This document shows, one piece after another, positions 44,964 through 53,726 of a DNA stretch of 64,000 nucleotides. Source of the DNA: Nocardia asteroides (GTDB lineage: Bacteria > Actinomycetota > Actinomycetes > Mycobacteriales > Mycobacteriaceae); contig CP082844.1 in NCBI GenBank assembly GCA_019930625.1, positions 7,254,001 to 7,318,000 of the forward strand. The letters run 5' to 3'. Numbering within the stretch: the first letter of the stretch is position 1; each line of letters starts with the position of its first letter. Below the pieces are notes generated by a model. The model worked only from the letters and a program-made list of their open reading frames with translations. It did no database searches and was not told the DNA's origin. Both the position numbers and the translations under genes were made by a program.

Positions 44964-45776
44964 TCAGGACCGGAATACCATGTCCAGCACCTTCTCGTGG
45001 TACGACCCGGCGATTCTTGTGACCAGATCCACAACGACGGCGTCCAGTCCGACGAGGACCTTCGCCTCGCCGCGTGCGGCGCCGCGCAGAATGGTCCGCG
45101 CCGCCGCGGCCGGGCTCATCCGCGCCACCTGTCCTTCGAACCGGCGCACCACCTGCGCCGCGTCGACGCCCGGCGCGACCCTCGCCGACCGGGCGATCCC
45201 GGTGAGCACCCCGCCGGGATACACCCCGGTGACCCGCACGGTGCCGCCCGCCGCCCGCATGTCCTGGCGCAGCGAGTCGGTGAAGCCGCGCACGGCGAAC
45301 TTGGCCGCGGTGTAGGGTGCGTGCCGCGCCACGGCCACCAACCCGAACGCCGACGAGATGTTGACGACATGCGCGCGTTCGGCAGCCAGCAGATGCGGCA
45401 GGAACGCCTTCGTTCCGTTGACCACACCCCAGAAGTCGACGGCCATCACCTCTTCGAAGTCGCTGAACGGCGACTCCAGCACGCTGCCGACGTGCAGGAT
45501 GCCCGCGTTGTTGAACAGCGCCTCGACCCGCCCGAACCGCGCGACGGTCCGCTCCGCGTACGCGAACACGGCCGCGCGGTCGGTGACGTCCACCGCGCTC
45601 ACCGCGGGCTCCCGGCCCGCGGCCGCGCACAGCCTCCCGGTCTCGGCGACGGCCTCCGCCGACTTGTCCGACAGCGCCAGCCACGCCCCCGCGCCGGCCA
45701 GCGCCACTGCCAATTCCCGGCCGATACCCGACCCCGCTCCGGTGACCGCCACGACGCGATCCGCGAAATATCCCAT
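44964..45776 (-). CDS. Short-chain dehydrogenase/reductase
   Basis: A 270-residue classical SDR: cofactor motif VTGAGSGIGRELA, NNAGILHVG, catalytic Ser in VNISSAFG and YTAAK (Tyr/Lys). The loop after the first strand suggests NAD(P) use without clear preference. Substrate unknown. ATG at 45776; AAAGGGG lies about ten bases before it. Divergent from a TetR regulator with a palindrome directly upstream, which suggests a simple regulator-enzyme pair. Confidence 0.9.
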   Translation of the reverse strand: MGYFADRVVAVTGAGSGIGRELAVALAGAGAWLALSDKSAEAVAETGRLCAAAGREPAVSAVDVTDRAAVFAYAERTVARFGRVEALFNNAGILHVGSVLESPFSDFEEVMAVDFWGVVNGTKAFLPHLLAAERAHVVNISSAFGLVAVARHAPYTAAKFAVRGFTDSLRQDMRAAGGTVRVTGVYPGGVLTGIARSARVAPGVDAAQVVRRFEGQVARMSPAAAARTILRGAARGEAKVLVGLDAVVVDLVTRIAGSYHEKVLDMVFRS

Positions 45777-45790
45777 GGCTCAACCCCTTT

Positions 45791-45811
45791 CCGCATCGGC
45801 CGACGATGCGG
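45791..45811. promoter_or_regulatory. TetR operator candidate, CCGCATCG-GCCGA-CGATGCGG
   Basis: A perfect 8-bp inverted repeat with five-base centre, 15 bases upstream of the SDR start and about 190 bases from the divergent TetR gene. Position and form suit repression of the SDR gene. Confidence 0.5.
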
Positions 45812-45999
45812 CCGACACCGACCACAGGCTGCCCAGTCTATTCTGGACACGCGACCTACTGTGCGGGATCACGCGGTCGGGCGATGCCCGGTCACGCTCG
45901 GCCTACCCAATGAAATAATGAACGTCCCGTCCGCACCCGTCGCGATGCCGCGCCCACCGGCCACGGCCCGGCCACCGCGCCGAAACCACTGGAGATCCT

Positions 46000-46623
46000 G
46001 TGCCTTCCATCTCGCCCATGCTGCAACGCATCCTGGAGAAACCGGTCGCCGACGGCGAGAAGCTCCTGGAAAGCGCACTCTCGGCCTTCCTCGACTTCGG
46101 TATCAAGCGGACCAGTATGGGCGAGATCGCGCGCCGCGCGGGGATCAGCCCCGCCACGCTGTACCGGCGCTACGAATCCAAGAACGACCTCGTCGAGGCG
46201 GTCAGCGTCCGGGAGGCCCAGCGTTTCGTCGCCGCGATCGAGAAGCAGGTGCACACCGTCTCCGGCAACGACGATCAGCTGGTCGAGATCTTCGTCGCGT
46301 TCATCAGCGCCATCGCGGGCAACGAACTGCTGCGCAGGCTGCTGCGCACCGAGCCGGACCTGATCCTGCCCCGGCTGACCACCGAAGCGGGGCCGATCCT
46401 CGCCGTCGGCCGCGACTACCTGGCCGAGAAGCTGCGCGAGCTACGAGATGCCGGTGGCACGCACGATTTCGACGCCGACCTGGTCGCCGAGATCATGGCC
46501 CGGCTGGCGCTGTCGCTCGCGCTCACGCCCGACGGGCTGATCCCGGTGAGCGATCGAAGCGCCGCCCGCGACTTCGCCCGCCGCACCCTGCTGCCGATGG
46601 TCGGCGTCCAGGTCAGCGCGTAA
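46000..46623 (+). CDS. TetR-family transcriptional regulator
   Basis: A 207-residue TetR regulator with the N-terminal DNA-binding helix pair LLESALSAFLDFGIKRTSMGEIARRAGISPATLYRRYESKNDLVEAV. The ligand domain has no recognised family. GTG at 46000 follows GGAG by five bases. Probably represses the divergent SDR gene. Its last 183 bases overlap, in antisense, the tail of the methyltransferase gene. Confidence 0.9.
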   Translation: MPSISPMLQRILEKPVADGEKLLESALSAFLDFGIKRTSMGEIARRAGISPATLYRRYESKNDLVEAVSVREAQRFVAAIEKQVHTVSGNDDQLVEIFVAFISAIAGNELLRRLLRTEPDLILPRLTTEAGPILAVGRDYLAEKLRELRDAGGTHDFDADLVAEIMARLALSLALTPDGLIPVSDRSAARDFARRTLLPMVGVQVSA

Positions 46624-48405
46624 TCGGACGCCGAACGCCGCGGCCACGCGGTCGTCCAGCTCGGCTTGCGCCGCCGGATCGGGCATACGACCCTCGACGA
46701 ACTCGCCCACCAAGTCGATCACGGCCCCCGACCGGGCTGCCGCGGGGTCGGGCACCGGCAGCCGCGACACGTACTGAGTGATCCAGCGCCGCCTGCCCGA
46801 GTACAACCGATTGCCGCAGACCACGTCGTAGAACCGCAAACCGAGCGCCGAATTCGCCACGCCCATCAGCAGATACGCCAAGCGTGTGGCCTCGGCCGGC
46901 ACACCGGCCAGGTCCGGTAGCGAGATCCAATAGCAGTCGCCGTTGACCACGGCCCCCGAACTGTCCAGCGCGAAACGCGGACGGTCGCTGATGTCCGGAA
47001 AGACCAGCTTCGGCTCGCGCCACAGGTGCGGGCGCTGCGGAACCCAGATCTCGTACCAATCGCGACCGCTCTCCACGACGTAGCGTCGTCCGGCCAGCGT
47101 CTCCCGATGCGACAGCAGGTACGCGGCGGCGGCGGGAAATTCGGCGAGGTCGATGGGCGTGCGGCGCGTCCTGTCCAGGTCGTAGGGATACAGCACGCGA
47201 ACGTCGCGGGCGCGGTTGGCCCGCCACGGCGTCAGATCGTGGTGGGTGATCAGATCGAGCAGCAATTCCGGTTCGGGGCACGGATCGGCGTCGGCCCAGC
47301 CGTCGGAGATGAACACGCGGTCGGCGGTGGTCTTGATGCCGACCCGGATGCGCGCCACGTCACCGAAGTCGCGCCAGGTCGCCGCCGCGATCCGCGTCAA
47401 CCAGGAATCGATCGCCTCGTGCGACATCCGCCACGCGATGTCCGGTTCGCGCGCCACGCCCCGCTGTGTCCGGCGTTCCGCGGCTGACCCCGGCTGTCCG
47501 TCGTGCGCTGCCGCACCGCTCGAACTCTCGCCGCTGATCCGGTCCCCGGCATGATCGAGGGGCGTCGGTGACTGGCGTCCGGTCACCAAACTGCCGACCT
47601 CGATGACGAAGGTCCGACCGTTGTACTCGACGATCGAGCCGTACGGGTCTGCCAGCGCCTCGAAAAGCGTCTTCTCACCGGGTATCGCGCCACCGGCCTC
47701 GTAGGCGGAGACGTAGCGGCAGCCGTCGTGGTGGCTCGCGCGCCGCGCGATGGTGATCGCGGGCAGGACAGCGGCGGTGAACAACTTGGTGTCCCCCAGG
47801 TCGTACAGCTCGAGCGGAGCAAGGTCGGTCAGCAGCAGTCGCCGGATGTTCGCGCCGGCCTTGGTGGTCAGGAATCGGTTGGCGCACAACAGGCCGAGCA
47901 CGCCTCGGGCGGCCAGCAACCGGGGCAGCGTCGCGACGAACGGATGCGTCAGGTCGATCCGCCCGCGCAGGCCGAACCGCTTGCTCAGCAACCGCGCGGT
48001 CGATCCGCCCAGCTGCTGGGTGCGCACGTACGGCGGGTTGGTGATCACCGCGTCGAACGAGCCGTCGGCGAGCTGGGCCTCGACCGCGAGGAAGTCGGCC
48101 CTGCGCCAGTGCGCGGCGATCCCCGCCACGCCGGCACGCTCGCGCGCGACCGCGAGCGCGCGGGCGTCCAGGTCGTAGCCGGTCAGCACCAGCCGGGCGC
48201 CCGGGAACCGTGCCGCAGCCTCGTGCCGCACCGCGAACAGCAGCTCGCCGTCGCCGCACGCCGGATCGAGGACGCGCAGGACGCCGGTCTTCGAAACCTC
48301 CACATGGCGCAGCAGCCGCTGCGCGAGAAACCGGGCCAGCACCGGCGGCGTGTAATGCCTGCCGTGCCGTTTGCGGTCCCGCGCGGCGGGGGCTTCGGAC
48401 GCCAT
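46441..48405 (-). CDS. Orphan DNA adenine methyltransferase (Eco57I/TaqI class)
   Basis: A 654-residue N6-adenine methyltransferase. SAM-binding VLDPACGDGELLFAV, catalytic TNPPYVRTQQ and FRLKG-region LTHPFVATLPRLL are followed by a TaqI-type target-recognition C-terminus (EIWVPQRPHLWREPKLVFPDIS). No restriction endonuclease gene or nuclease domain is nearby, so it is an orphan or part of a dispersed system. A disordered insert lies near residues 265-315. The family-like sequence ends near AELDDRVAAAFG (46630); the reading frame then runs 61 codons antisense through tetR to a stop at 46441, so the natural stop may have been lost or a one-base frameshift may have occurred. ATG at 48405. Confidence 0.8.
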   Translation of the reverse strand: MASEAPAARDRKRHGRHYTPPVLARFLAQRLLRHVEVSKTGVLRVLDPACGDGELLFAVRHEAAARFPGARLVLTGYDLDARALAVARERAGVAGIAAHWRRADFLAVEAQLADGSFDAVITNPPYVRTQQLGGSTARLLSKRFGLRGRIDLTHPFVATLPRLLAARGVLGLLCANRFLTTKAGANIRRLLLTDLAPLELYDLGDTKLFTAAVLPAITIARRASHHDGCRYVSAYEAGGAIPGEKTLFEALADPYGSIVEYNGRTFVIEVGSLVTGRQSPTPLDHAGDRISGESSSGAAAHDGQPGSAAERRTQRGVAREPDIAWRMSHEAIDSWLTRIAAATWRDFGDVARIRVGIKTTADRVFISDGWADADPCPEPELLLDLITHHDLTPWRANRARDVRVLYPYDLDRTRRTPIDLAEFPAAAAYLLSHRETLAGRRYVVESGRDWYEIWVPQRPHLWREPKLVFPDISDRPRFALDSSGAVVNGDCYWISLPDLAGVPAEATRLAYLLMGVANSALGLRFYDVVCGNRLYSGRRRWITQYVSRLPVPDPAAARSGAVIDLVGEFVEGRMPDPAAQAELDDRVAAAFGVRLRADLDADHRQQGAAGEVAGGASIAHRDQPVGRERERQRQPGHDLGDQVGVEIVRATGIS

Positions 48406-48588
48406 ATCGGGATTCTGCCTCGTCCGAGCCGCGCGGATCGTGCAACGCGAACAACCGGCTTCCCGGCTGAGCGCGTCGCGGTCGGCTCGCCCGTCCTCGG
48501 CGATCGGCGTGCGCCTCCCGGCTTTCGCACCGGAGTGTTCGATGCTAGCGTCTGGTCTCGAAATAAGACTGCCAAAGGAGGCGGGGGA

Positions 48589-49275
48589 ATGACAGTGACG
48601 ACCGACGAGTTCACGGCGCTGACCCGGGTGCTCGACCAACGGTGGACGTGCAGGCAATTCCGCGGGCAGCCCGTCGAGCGCGACACGGTCCGCGCCCTGC
48701 TGCGGCTGGCCCAGCGGACGCCGTCGTGGTGCAACACCCAGCCCTGGCAGGTCGTGGTGACCGAAGGCGCCGGAACCGATCGCTTCCGGAAGGAACTGCT
48801 CGAACACATCGCCACCGCCACGCCCGCACCGGATTTCGCGTTTCCGGCGCAATACACCGGTGTCTACCGGGACCGCAGGCGGGAATGCGGCAAGCAACTG
48901 TATGAAAGCGTCGGCATCGGCAAAGGCGATCACGAGAAGACCATGCGGCAAGCCGTGCGGAACTTCGAACTCTTCGACGCGCCGCACGTGGCGATCGTGA
49001 CCAGCGAAGCGGACCTGGGCGTTTACGGGGCGGTGGACTGCGGTCTCTATATCGGCAGTTTCCTCCTGGGCGCACAGGCCCTGGGCCTCGGCGCGGCGCC
49101 GCAGGCCGCACTGGCTACCTACTCCCCGTTCATCCGGGACTACTTCGGCATTCCCGATCACCGCAAAATAGTTTGCGGCATCTCCTTCGGCTACCCGGAT
49201 ACGGATCACCCGGTCAACAGTTTCCGCACCGCTCGCGCCGAGCCCGACGAGGTCGCCACCTGGTTCGCCGAGTGA
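48589..49275 (+). CDS. Nitroreductase-family protein
   Basis: A 228-residue FMN-dependent nitroreductase family protein: LDQRWTCRQFRGQPVERDTVRALLRLAQRTPSWCNTQPW at the start (FMN phosphate contacts), then SLLLGAQALGLGAAPQAAL in the helix-rich part and IVCGISFGYPD near the end. Substrate unknown. ATG at 48589 is preceded by AAAGGAGG at 48574-48581. Faces the methyltransferase divergently across ~180 bases. Confidence 0.9.
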   Translation: MTVTTDEFTALTRVLDQRWTCRQFRGQPVERDTVRALLRLAQRTPSWCNTQPWQVVVTEGAGTDRFRKELLEHIATATPAPDFAFPAQYTGVYRDRRRECGKQLYESVGIGKGDHEKTMRQAVRNFELFDAPHVAIVTSEADLGVYGAVDCGLYIGSFLLGAQALGLGAAPQAALATYSPFIRDYFGIPDHRKIVCGISFGYPDTDHPVNSFRTARAEPDEVATWFAE

Positions 49276-49414
49276 CGCCCCGAACCGCAGTCTCGACCAC
49301 CTCCGAGCAGTAACCACCTGCTCGGAGGTGGCAGAGCAACCCACTTACGACGCACCGCCCGGCCGAACCCGAACCGAATCGGCGGGGAACGGCACGCCGA
49401 CCTCGACGTTCATG

Positions 49415-50170
49415 TCACCAGGGCAGCACACCGTATTCGTCGCCCGCCGGAGCGCCCCAACGGTATCCCCACAACTGCCCGCTCGATCCGCCCGCCGGCA
49501 GAGTCGCGAGGTGGACGACCACCTCGGCGCCCTGCGCCGCGGCGCGAAAACCGGTGTTGCCGTTGAGATCGGTCGCACAGTAACCGGGGTTCGCCGCATT
49601 CACCTTGATCGGTGTATCCCACAGTTCCTTGGCATACATCGCGGTCACCATGGTGAGGGCGGTCTTCGAGGAGGGATACGCGATCGAAGCCATCGGCCAC
49701 ATGGGCCCGTCGGGATCCATCATCAAGGCCAGGGAGCCGACCTCGCTCGACACGTTGACGATACGACCGGCCTCCGCGCGGCGCAGTAGGGGCAGCATCG
49801 CATTCGTCACGGCCACGACGCCGAACACGTTGGTTTCGTACACCTCTCGCAGGGTCGACAGCACGGTGGACGAGGGCTTGCCGTCCCCGTCGAGTCGCCC
49901 CGCGATGCCCGCGTTGTTCACCAGGATGTCGAGTTCGCCGAACTCCTCCTCGATCCACGCCGCCGCTCGCGCGACCGAATCGGCGTCGGCGACGTCCAGT
50001 TGAACGAAGCGGGCGGCTGCCCCCTCGGCGTTCAGCTTGTCCGCGGCCGTGGTGCCGCGGGCGTTGTCCCTCGCCCCGACCAGCACGGTCGCGCCACGGG
50101 CGGCGAGCTGTCGAGCGGTTTCGTATCCGATGCCCTTGTTGGCGCCGGTGATCAGTGCTGTTGTCGTCAC
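49415..50170 (-). CDS. Short-chain dehydrogenase/reductase
   Basis: A 251-residue SDR with TGANKGIGYETA, NNAGIAGR, Ser in VNVSSEVGS and Tyr/Lys in YPSSK, and the ANPGYCATDLNG substrate-side loop. The GANKGIG form resembles carbonyl-reductase-like SDRs. GTG at 50170. A truncated XRE-type regulator reading frame lies divergently upstream, which was probably its original regulator. Confidence 0.9.
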   Translation of the reverse strand: MTTTALITGANKGIGYETARQLAARGATVLVGARDNARGTTAADKLNAEGAAARFVQLDVADADSVARAAAWIEEEFGELDILVNNAGIAGRLDGDGKPSSTVLSTLREVYETNVFGVVAVTNAMLPLLRRAEAGRIVNVSSEVGSLALMMDPDGPMWPMASIAYPSSKTALTMVTAMYAKELWDTPIKVNAANPGYCATDLNGNTGFRAAAQGAEVVVHLATLPAGGSSGQLWGYRWGAPAGDEYGVLPW

Positions 50171-50255
50171 ATCACGAGATTGGCAGCTGCCGATCCGGCC
50201 GGGGAGGACCGATTTGTACCACCCTCGGGCGCTGGCTGTGCGCCAAGATGTCCTC

Positions 50256-50357
50256 ATGTCGAATCGAGCCGAGCTGGCCGCCTTTCTGCGCACGTGGCGC
50301 AGTCGGCTGCGGCCCTCGGATGTCGGGCTTCCTGACGTGGGCGCCCGGCGCACACCC
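50256..50357 (+). pseudogene. Truncated N-terminus of an MmyB-type XRE regulator
   Basis: The 34 codons from ATG 50256 read like the conserved start of MmyB-type XRE regulators: an AELAAFLRTWRSRLRPSDVGLP segment followed by GARRTP, which in intact genes continues into GLRREEVA and the helix-turn-helix. Here the match stops at about 50357 and the following bases are the 3' end of the convergent HxlR gene (stop at 50359). A deletion or insertion event has removed the rest. Intact copies are often divergent from SDR genes, as this one is. Confidence 0.6.
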
Positions 50358-50358
50358 T

Positions 50359-50841
50359 TCAGCGCGTGCTGCCCGCAGCCTTCGCACCGGTGGCGTCGAG
50401 CAGACCCGGACCCGGCTCCGGTGTGACATCGCGGGCGGTGAGTTCCTCTCCACACAAATCGCACTCGAGGCGTACGTGTGCCTCGCCCGTGCAGTCGCGG
50501 TGGCGGTAGCGCACCGGAGGTCCCTCGGGCGCCATGTAGGTGTCGCCCCAATCGCGGATGGCCAGCAGAATCGGGTAGATGTCGTGTCCTTTGGCAGTGA
50601 GGCGGTATTCCTCGTGTGCCCCCACGGCTGCCTTCTGCTTGACGAGGATGCCATTGTCGATCAGCCGGTCCAGCCGATCCTGCAACCTGCTGCGCGAGAT
50701 ACCCAGTGCGCTCTGGAACGCGTTGAACCTGCGGATGCCGGAGAAGCATGACTTGAGAATCAACAGAGTCCAGCGATCACCGAAGATCACGAGTGGGCGC
50801 GTGATCGAGCACGGCACATCGGCCAGTTCTTCGTAGCGCAC
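50359..50841 (-). CDS. HxlR-family transcriptional regulator
   Basis: A 160-residue HxlR regulator: CSITRPLVIFGDRWTLLILKSCFSGIRRFNAFQSALGISRSRLQDRLDRLI and a wing YRLTAKGHDIYPILLAIRDWGD. It has an extra C-terminal zinc-finger-like pair, RDCTGEAHVRLECDLCGE. GTG at 50841 follows an in-frame TAG closely and has no spaced ribosome site, so the mRNA may be leaderless. It probably regulates a nearby enzyme gene, the nitroreductase/SDR group or the P450-terpene pair, inferred from position only. Confidence 0.88.
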   Translation of the reverse strand: MRYEELADVPCSITRPLVIFGDRWTLLILKSCFSGIRRFNAFQSALGISRSRLQDRLDRLIDNGILVKQKAAVGAHEEYRLTAKGHDIYPILLAIRDWGDTYMAPEGPPVRYRHRDCTGEAHVRLECDLCGEELTARDVTPEPGPGLLDATGAKAAGSTR

Positions 50842-51153
50842 CTCCCGATGCTACCGACCGCTCCGCCGCTCGCGCCCCGTGAAACCTCACTACCGCTGGG
50901 GGTGGGTGACCGGGGGTTTGCCACCCACCGGGAAGCAGCGCTGCATCAGCGGTCGGACCCGGGTCCCGTTGACTACCCGAGCGATGACGGCGGCGACTTG
51001 CGACCGACAGCCTGGGACGTGATCCATATCACGAACCATCTGGTCGGAAAGCGCCGTTGTGCGTATGCTGACGATTCGCCGAGAACGGGTGCCGCTCACG
51101 AGGTGCGCCGCCCCTCGGGCGCAGTGCCGGCAAGAAAGAACGAGTGCCACCTG
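50842..51153. other. Upstream region of the P450-terpene synthase operon
   Basis: These 312 bases between the divergent HxlR gene and the P450 hold no supported gene. They contain a Crp-type palindrome (51018-51033) and a moderately A/T-rich part at 51050-51075 that may hold the promoter. Confidence 0.5.
51018..51033. promoter_or_regulatory. CRP-like palindrome CGTGATCCATATCACG
   Basis: A perfect 6-bp inverted repeat that fits the GTGA-N6-TCAC form of Crp/Fnr-family sites, 121 bases before the P450 start. It could respond to cyclic-AMP receptor protein. Confidence 0.4.
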
Positions 51154-52521
51154 ATGAAGCGATCCGCTGCTCCCGTGATTCCGACCGCGCCGGGTGCGCT
51201 GCCTCTTATCGGCCACAGTCTGGCGCTGCTACGGCAACCGTGGACATTCCTCGAGTCGTTGTCCGCCCTCGACAGTGGTTTGGTCCGGGTACGGATCGGT
51301 CCGATGGCTACCGCAGTTGTGGTGTGCGATCCGGTTCTCACCCAGCAGGTGCTGCGTAACGACCGTGTCTTCGACAAGGGCGGCCCATTGTTCGAAGTCG
51401 CTCGGCATGTTGTGGGCGACAACGTGATCACCGCCTCCCACGACGCGCACCGACGGCAACGCCGCCTGATTCAGCCTGCCTTTCATCGCGGCCGCCTACC
51501 TGGCTACGTAACCGCGATGTCCAGGGAGATCGATGCGGTGACCGATCGATGGCGCGACGGTGAAACCATCGACGTACTGTCCGAGATGTTGCACATCACG
51601 CTTCGCAGTTTCCTGGCGGCGATGTTTTCCGAGAGTTTGACACCCGCCGCACTCGACCATGCACTGTCGGATGTCACGACGATCGTCGCAGGCCTTTACC
51701 GGCAGGTGTTACTTCCACGGCCACTCGATAAACTCCCGACTCGGCGCAATCTCCGTTATCACCGCGCGCGTGCCGGCCTGCGCCGGCTCGTCGATCGGAT
51801 CGTCGACAAGCGGCTCGACGAGGGCGCCGACCACGGTGACCTGCTGTCGAGCCTGATCGCGGCACATGGGGGCGCTGCTCGGTGCGATAGGGACTCGCTG
51901 CACGATCAGTTGACTGCCTTTTTCATCGCGGGATCGGAAACAACCGCGAGCGCCCTGGCCTGGGCGTTGTACCTGTTGTCCCGGCACCCCACTACCTGGC
52001 GAGCTGTGCAGCTGGAAGCAGACCGGGTATCGCTGGATGGCCATATGCGATACGGCCACGCAAGCGAGCTGACGACGACGCGCCGGGTGCTGGCCGAGAC
52101 CCTGCGGCTCTACCCGCCGGGGTGGCTGTTCACACGGACGGTGACCACCGAAACACTGCTCGGGGGATATCGGTTGGCTCCCGGCACCGCAGTGGTCTAC
52201 AGCCCGTACCTCCTGCACCGCCTCCCCACCATGTTCCGCGAGCCGTCCCGATTCGATCCGGATCGCTGGGACGCCGATCCCGGCCTCGACGACTGCCCCT
52301 CCTACATTCCATTCGGCGCCGGCGCCCGACGCTGCGCGGGTGAACATTTCGCGCTCGCCGAAGCCACGCTCACACTCGCCACAATCGCCCGCCGATGGCA
52401 GCTGCTGCCGTCTTCGATGCGGCCGGTCCGACCCGCCGTGGCCATGGCGCTGCGACCGCGCGCGTTTCGCCTCCGGGTAATGGCCCGAACTCACGCCGAG
52501 AGCGGTGTAGCGCAGTCATGA
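51154..52521 (+). CDS. Cytochrome P450 coupled to a terpene synthase
   Basis: A 455-residue P450. The I-helix motif is AGSETTAS, the ExxR is ETLRLYP and the haem loop is FGAGARRCAGEHFA with the Cys ligand. No membrane anchor; the N-terminus PTAPGALPLIGHSL is proline-rich. It overlaps the terpene synthase by ATGA, so they are translated together; the pairing recalls the epi-isozizaene synthase and CYP170 pair, although there the synthase comes first. It probably oxidises the hydrocarbon made by its partner. ATG at 51154. Confidence 0.93.
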   Translation: MKRSAAPVIPTAPGALPLIGHSLALLRQPWTFLESLSALDSGLVRVRIGPMATAVVVCDPVLTQQVLRNDRVFDKGGPLFEVARHVVGDNVITASHDAHRRQRRLIQPAFHRGRLPGYVTAMSREIDAVTDRWRDGETIDVLSEMLHITLRSFLAAMFSESLTPAALDHALSDVTTIVAGLYRQVLLPRPLDKLPTRRNLRYHRARAGLRRLVDRIVDKRLDEGADHGDLLSSLIAAHGGAARCDRDSLHDQLTAFFIAGSETTASALAWALYLLSRHPTTWRAVQLEADRVSLDGHMRYGHASELTTTRRVLAETLRLYPPGWLFTRTVTTETLLGGYRLAPGTAVVYSPYLLHRLPTMFREPSRFDPDRWDADPGLDDCPSYIPFGAGARRCAGEHFALAEATLTLATIARRWQLLPSSMRPVRPAVAMALRPRAFRLRVMARTHAESGVAQS

Positions 52522-53606
52522 TCGGATGCACACCCACCGGTCGGCACGACAACACCGTGGATGTCGACAGCCGACTCCGTCGCCTCCCCCCGATCGCCGT
52601 CTTCTGCCCGATCGAATCCGCGGTACATCCGCAGGCCGGCGAGCTCGAAATGGCGTCGATGCAGTGGCTGGCCGGCTTCGACCACCTCGGGGGCGCCGAG
52701 TACCGGCGCCGCCTGCTCGCCACGAGATCGGCCGAGTTCGCCGCACGTGTGGCGCCCCACGGCATCCTCGACAGACTGCAGATCGCGGCGGACTGGGACT
52801 ACTGGGGATTCGCATTCGATGATCGCAGCGACGACGGTGCCCTCGCGAGGGATCTCGCGGGCTTCGTTGCTTATACACATCGGCTTATGCGATTGCTGGA
52901 GACGCCCGATCCCCGAACCCGCGAGACAGATCCGACGCTGGCGGCCATCGTCGATCTCTCGACACGGTTCTCGGCACAGGTCACCCACGCCCAGCATCGA
53001 CGTTGGGTCGACGCGCATCGCAGCTGGTTGTTCGGGGTGACCGCCCAGATCGCGGCGACAGGCGTACCGGATCTCGATCGGTATTTGACGATCCGCTTGA
53101 ACAATGCCGCAGGCGAGGTGGTCACGGTGATGACCGAACTGGTGACCGGCTACGAGATTCCCGACTCGGAATACAGTCACCCCACGATCCGAGCACTGTC
53201 CGAAATGGCCAGGCTGATAGCGGCGTTGGATAACGACCTGCACTCCTTCGCCAAGACCGTAGTTATGGGCGAAGCCAACCGGCAGAACATCATAGAGGTC
53301 CTCGCCGTGCAAGACGGGTGTTCGAGTGGGTCTGCTGTCTCACGCGCGATCTCGCTGCGGGACCGAATCATGTACCGATTCCTCACGCTGAGCGCGCGAG
53401 CAGGGGAGTTCAGCGTCGATACCCGCCAATACATCCGGGATCTCGGGCATGTCATACGCGGGAACATCGACTGGGCGCTGACCGTGCCGCGGTACATCGT
53501 CGACGGTCAGGCGGTGTCGGAGTTCTTCTCCGTCATCGATACGCCTGCCGATGACTCAGTCCAACCGCCTGGGATACCTTGCATCGACTGGTGGTGGCAG
53601 CTGTAA
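52518..53606 (+). CDS. Class I terpene synthase with an altered NSE motif
   Basis: A 362-residue bacterial terpene cyclase. The aspartate-rich motif DDRSD (in FAFDDRSDDG) binds Mg2+. The second metal motif, normally N-D-x-x-S-x-x-x-E, reads NDLHSFAKT, so the Glu at the ninth place is Thr. The C-terminal Arg-Tyr pair (VPRYIV) that closes the active site is conserved. Size suits a sesqui- or monoterpene-type single domain; the product cannot be predicted. ATG 52518 overlaps the P450 stop. No prenyltransferase or methyltransferase is adjacent, which argues against 2-methylisoborneol. Confidence 0.9.
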   Translation: MIGCTPTGRHDNTVDVDSRLRRLPPIAVFCPIESAVHPQAGELEMASMQWLAGFDHLGGAEYRRRLLATRSAEFAARVAPHGILDRLQIAADWDYWGFAFDDRSDDGALARDLAGFVAYTHRLMRLLETPDPRTRETDPTLAAIVDLSTRFSAQVTHAQHRRWVDAHRSWLFGVTAQIAATGVPDLDRYLTIRLNNAAGEVVTVMTELVTGYEIPDSEYSHPTIRALSEMARLIAALDNDLHSFAKTVVMGEANRQNIIEVLAVQDGCSSGSAVSRAISLRDRIMYRFLTLSARAGEFSVDTRQYIRDLGHVIRGNIDWALTVPRYIVDGQAVSEFFSVIDTPADDSVQPPGIPCIDWWWQL

Positions 53607-53646
53607 CGCCTTCAACGCGCATCGCGCCCATCCCTCGAAAACGACA

Positions 53647-53687
53647 CGGTCGCCGCAGCCCCTCGAATAGAAGCGCTGCGGCGACCG
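53647..53687. terminator. 13-bp hairpin between convergent terpene synthase and accD6
   Basis: CGGTCGCCGCAGC (53647-53659) and GCTGCGGCGACCG (53675-53687) are perfect complements with a 15-base loop. It sits in the 120-base gap of two convergent genes, so it can end both transcripts. Confidence 0.7.
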
Positions 53688-53726
53688 CGTGAACCAAGCG
53701 TGCCGGAGCCCGCTTCGATGGTTCGA

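Noticed and set aside
50000..50335. Frame on the + strand covering the SDR promoter and the regulator remnant
   Set aside because: Most of it is antisense to the SDR start and in a different frame from the XRE-like remnant at 50256.
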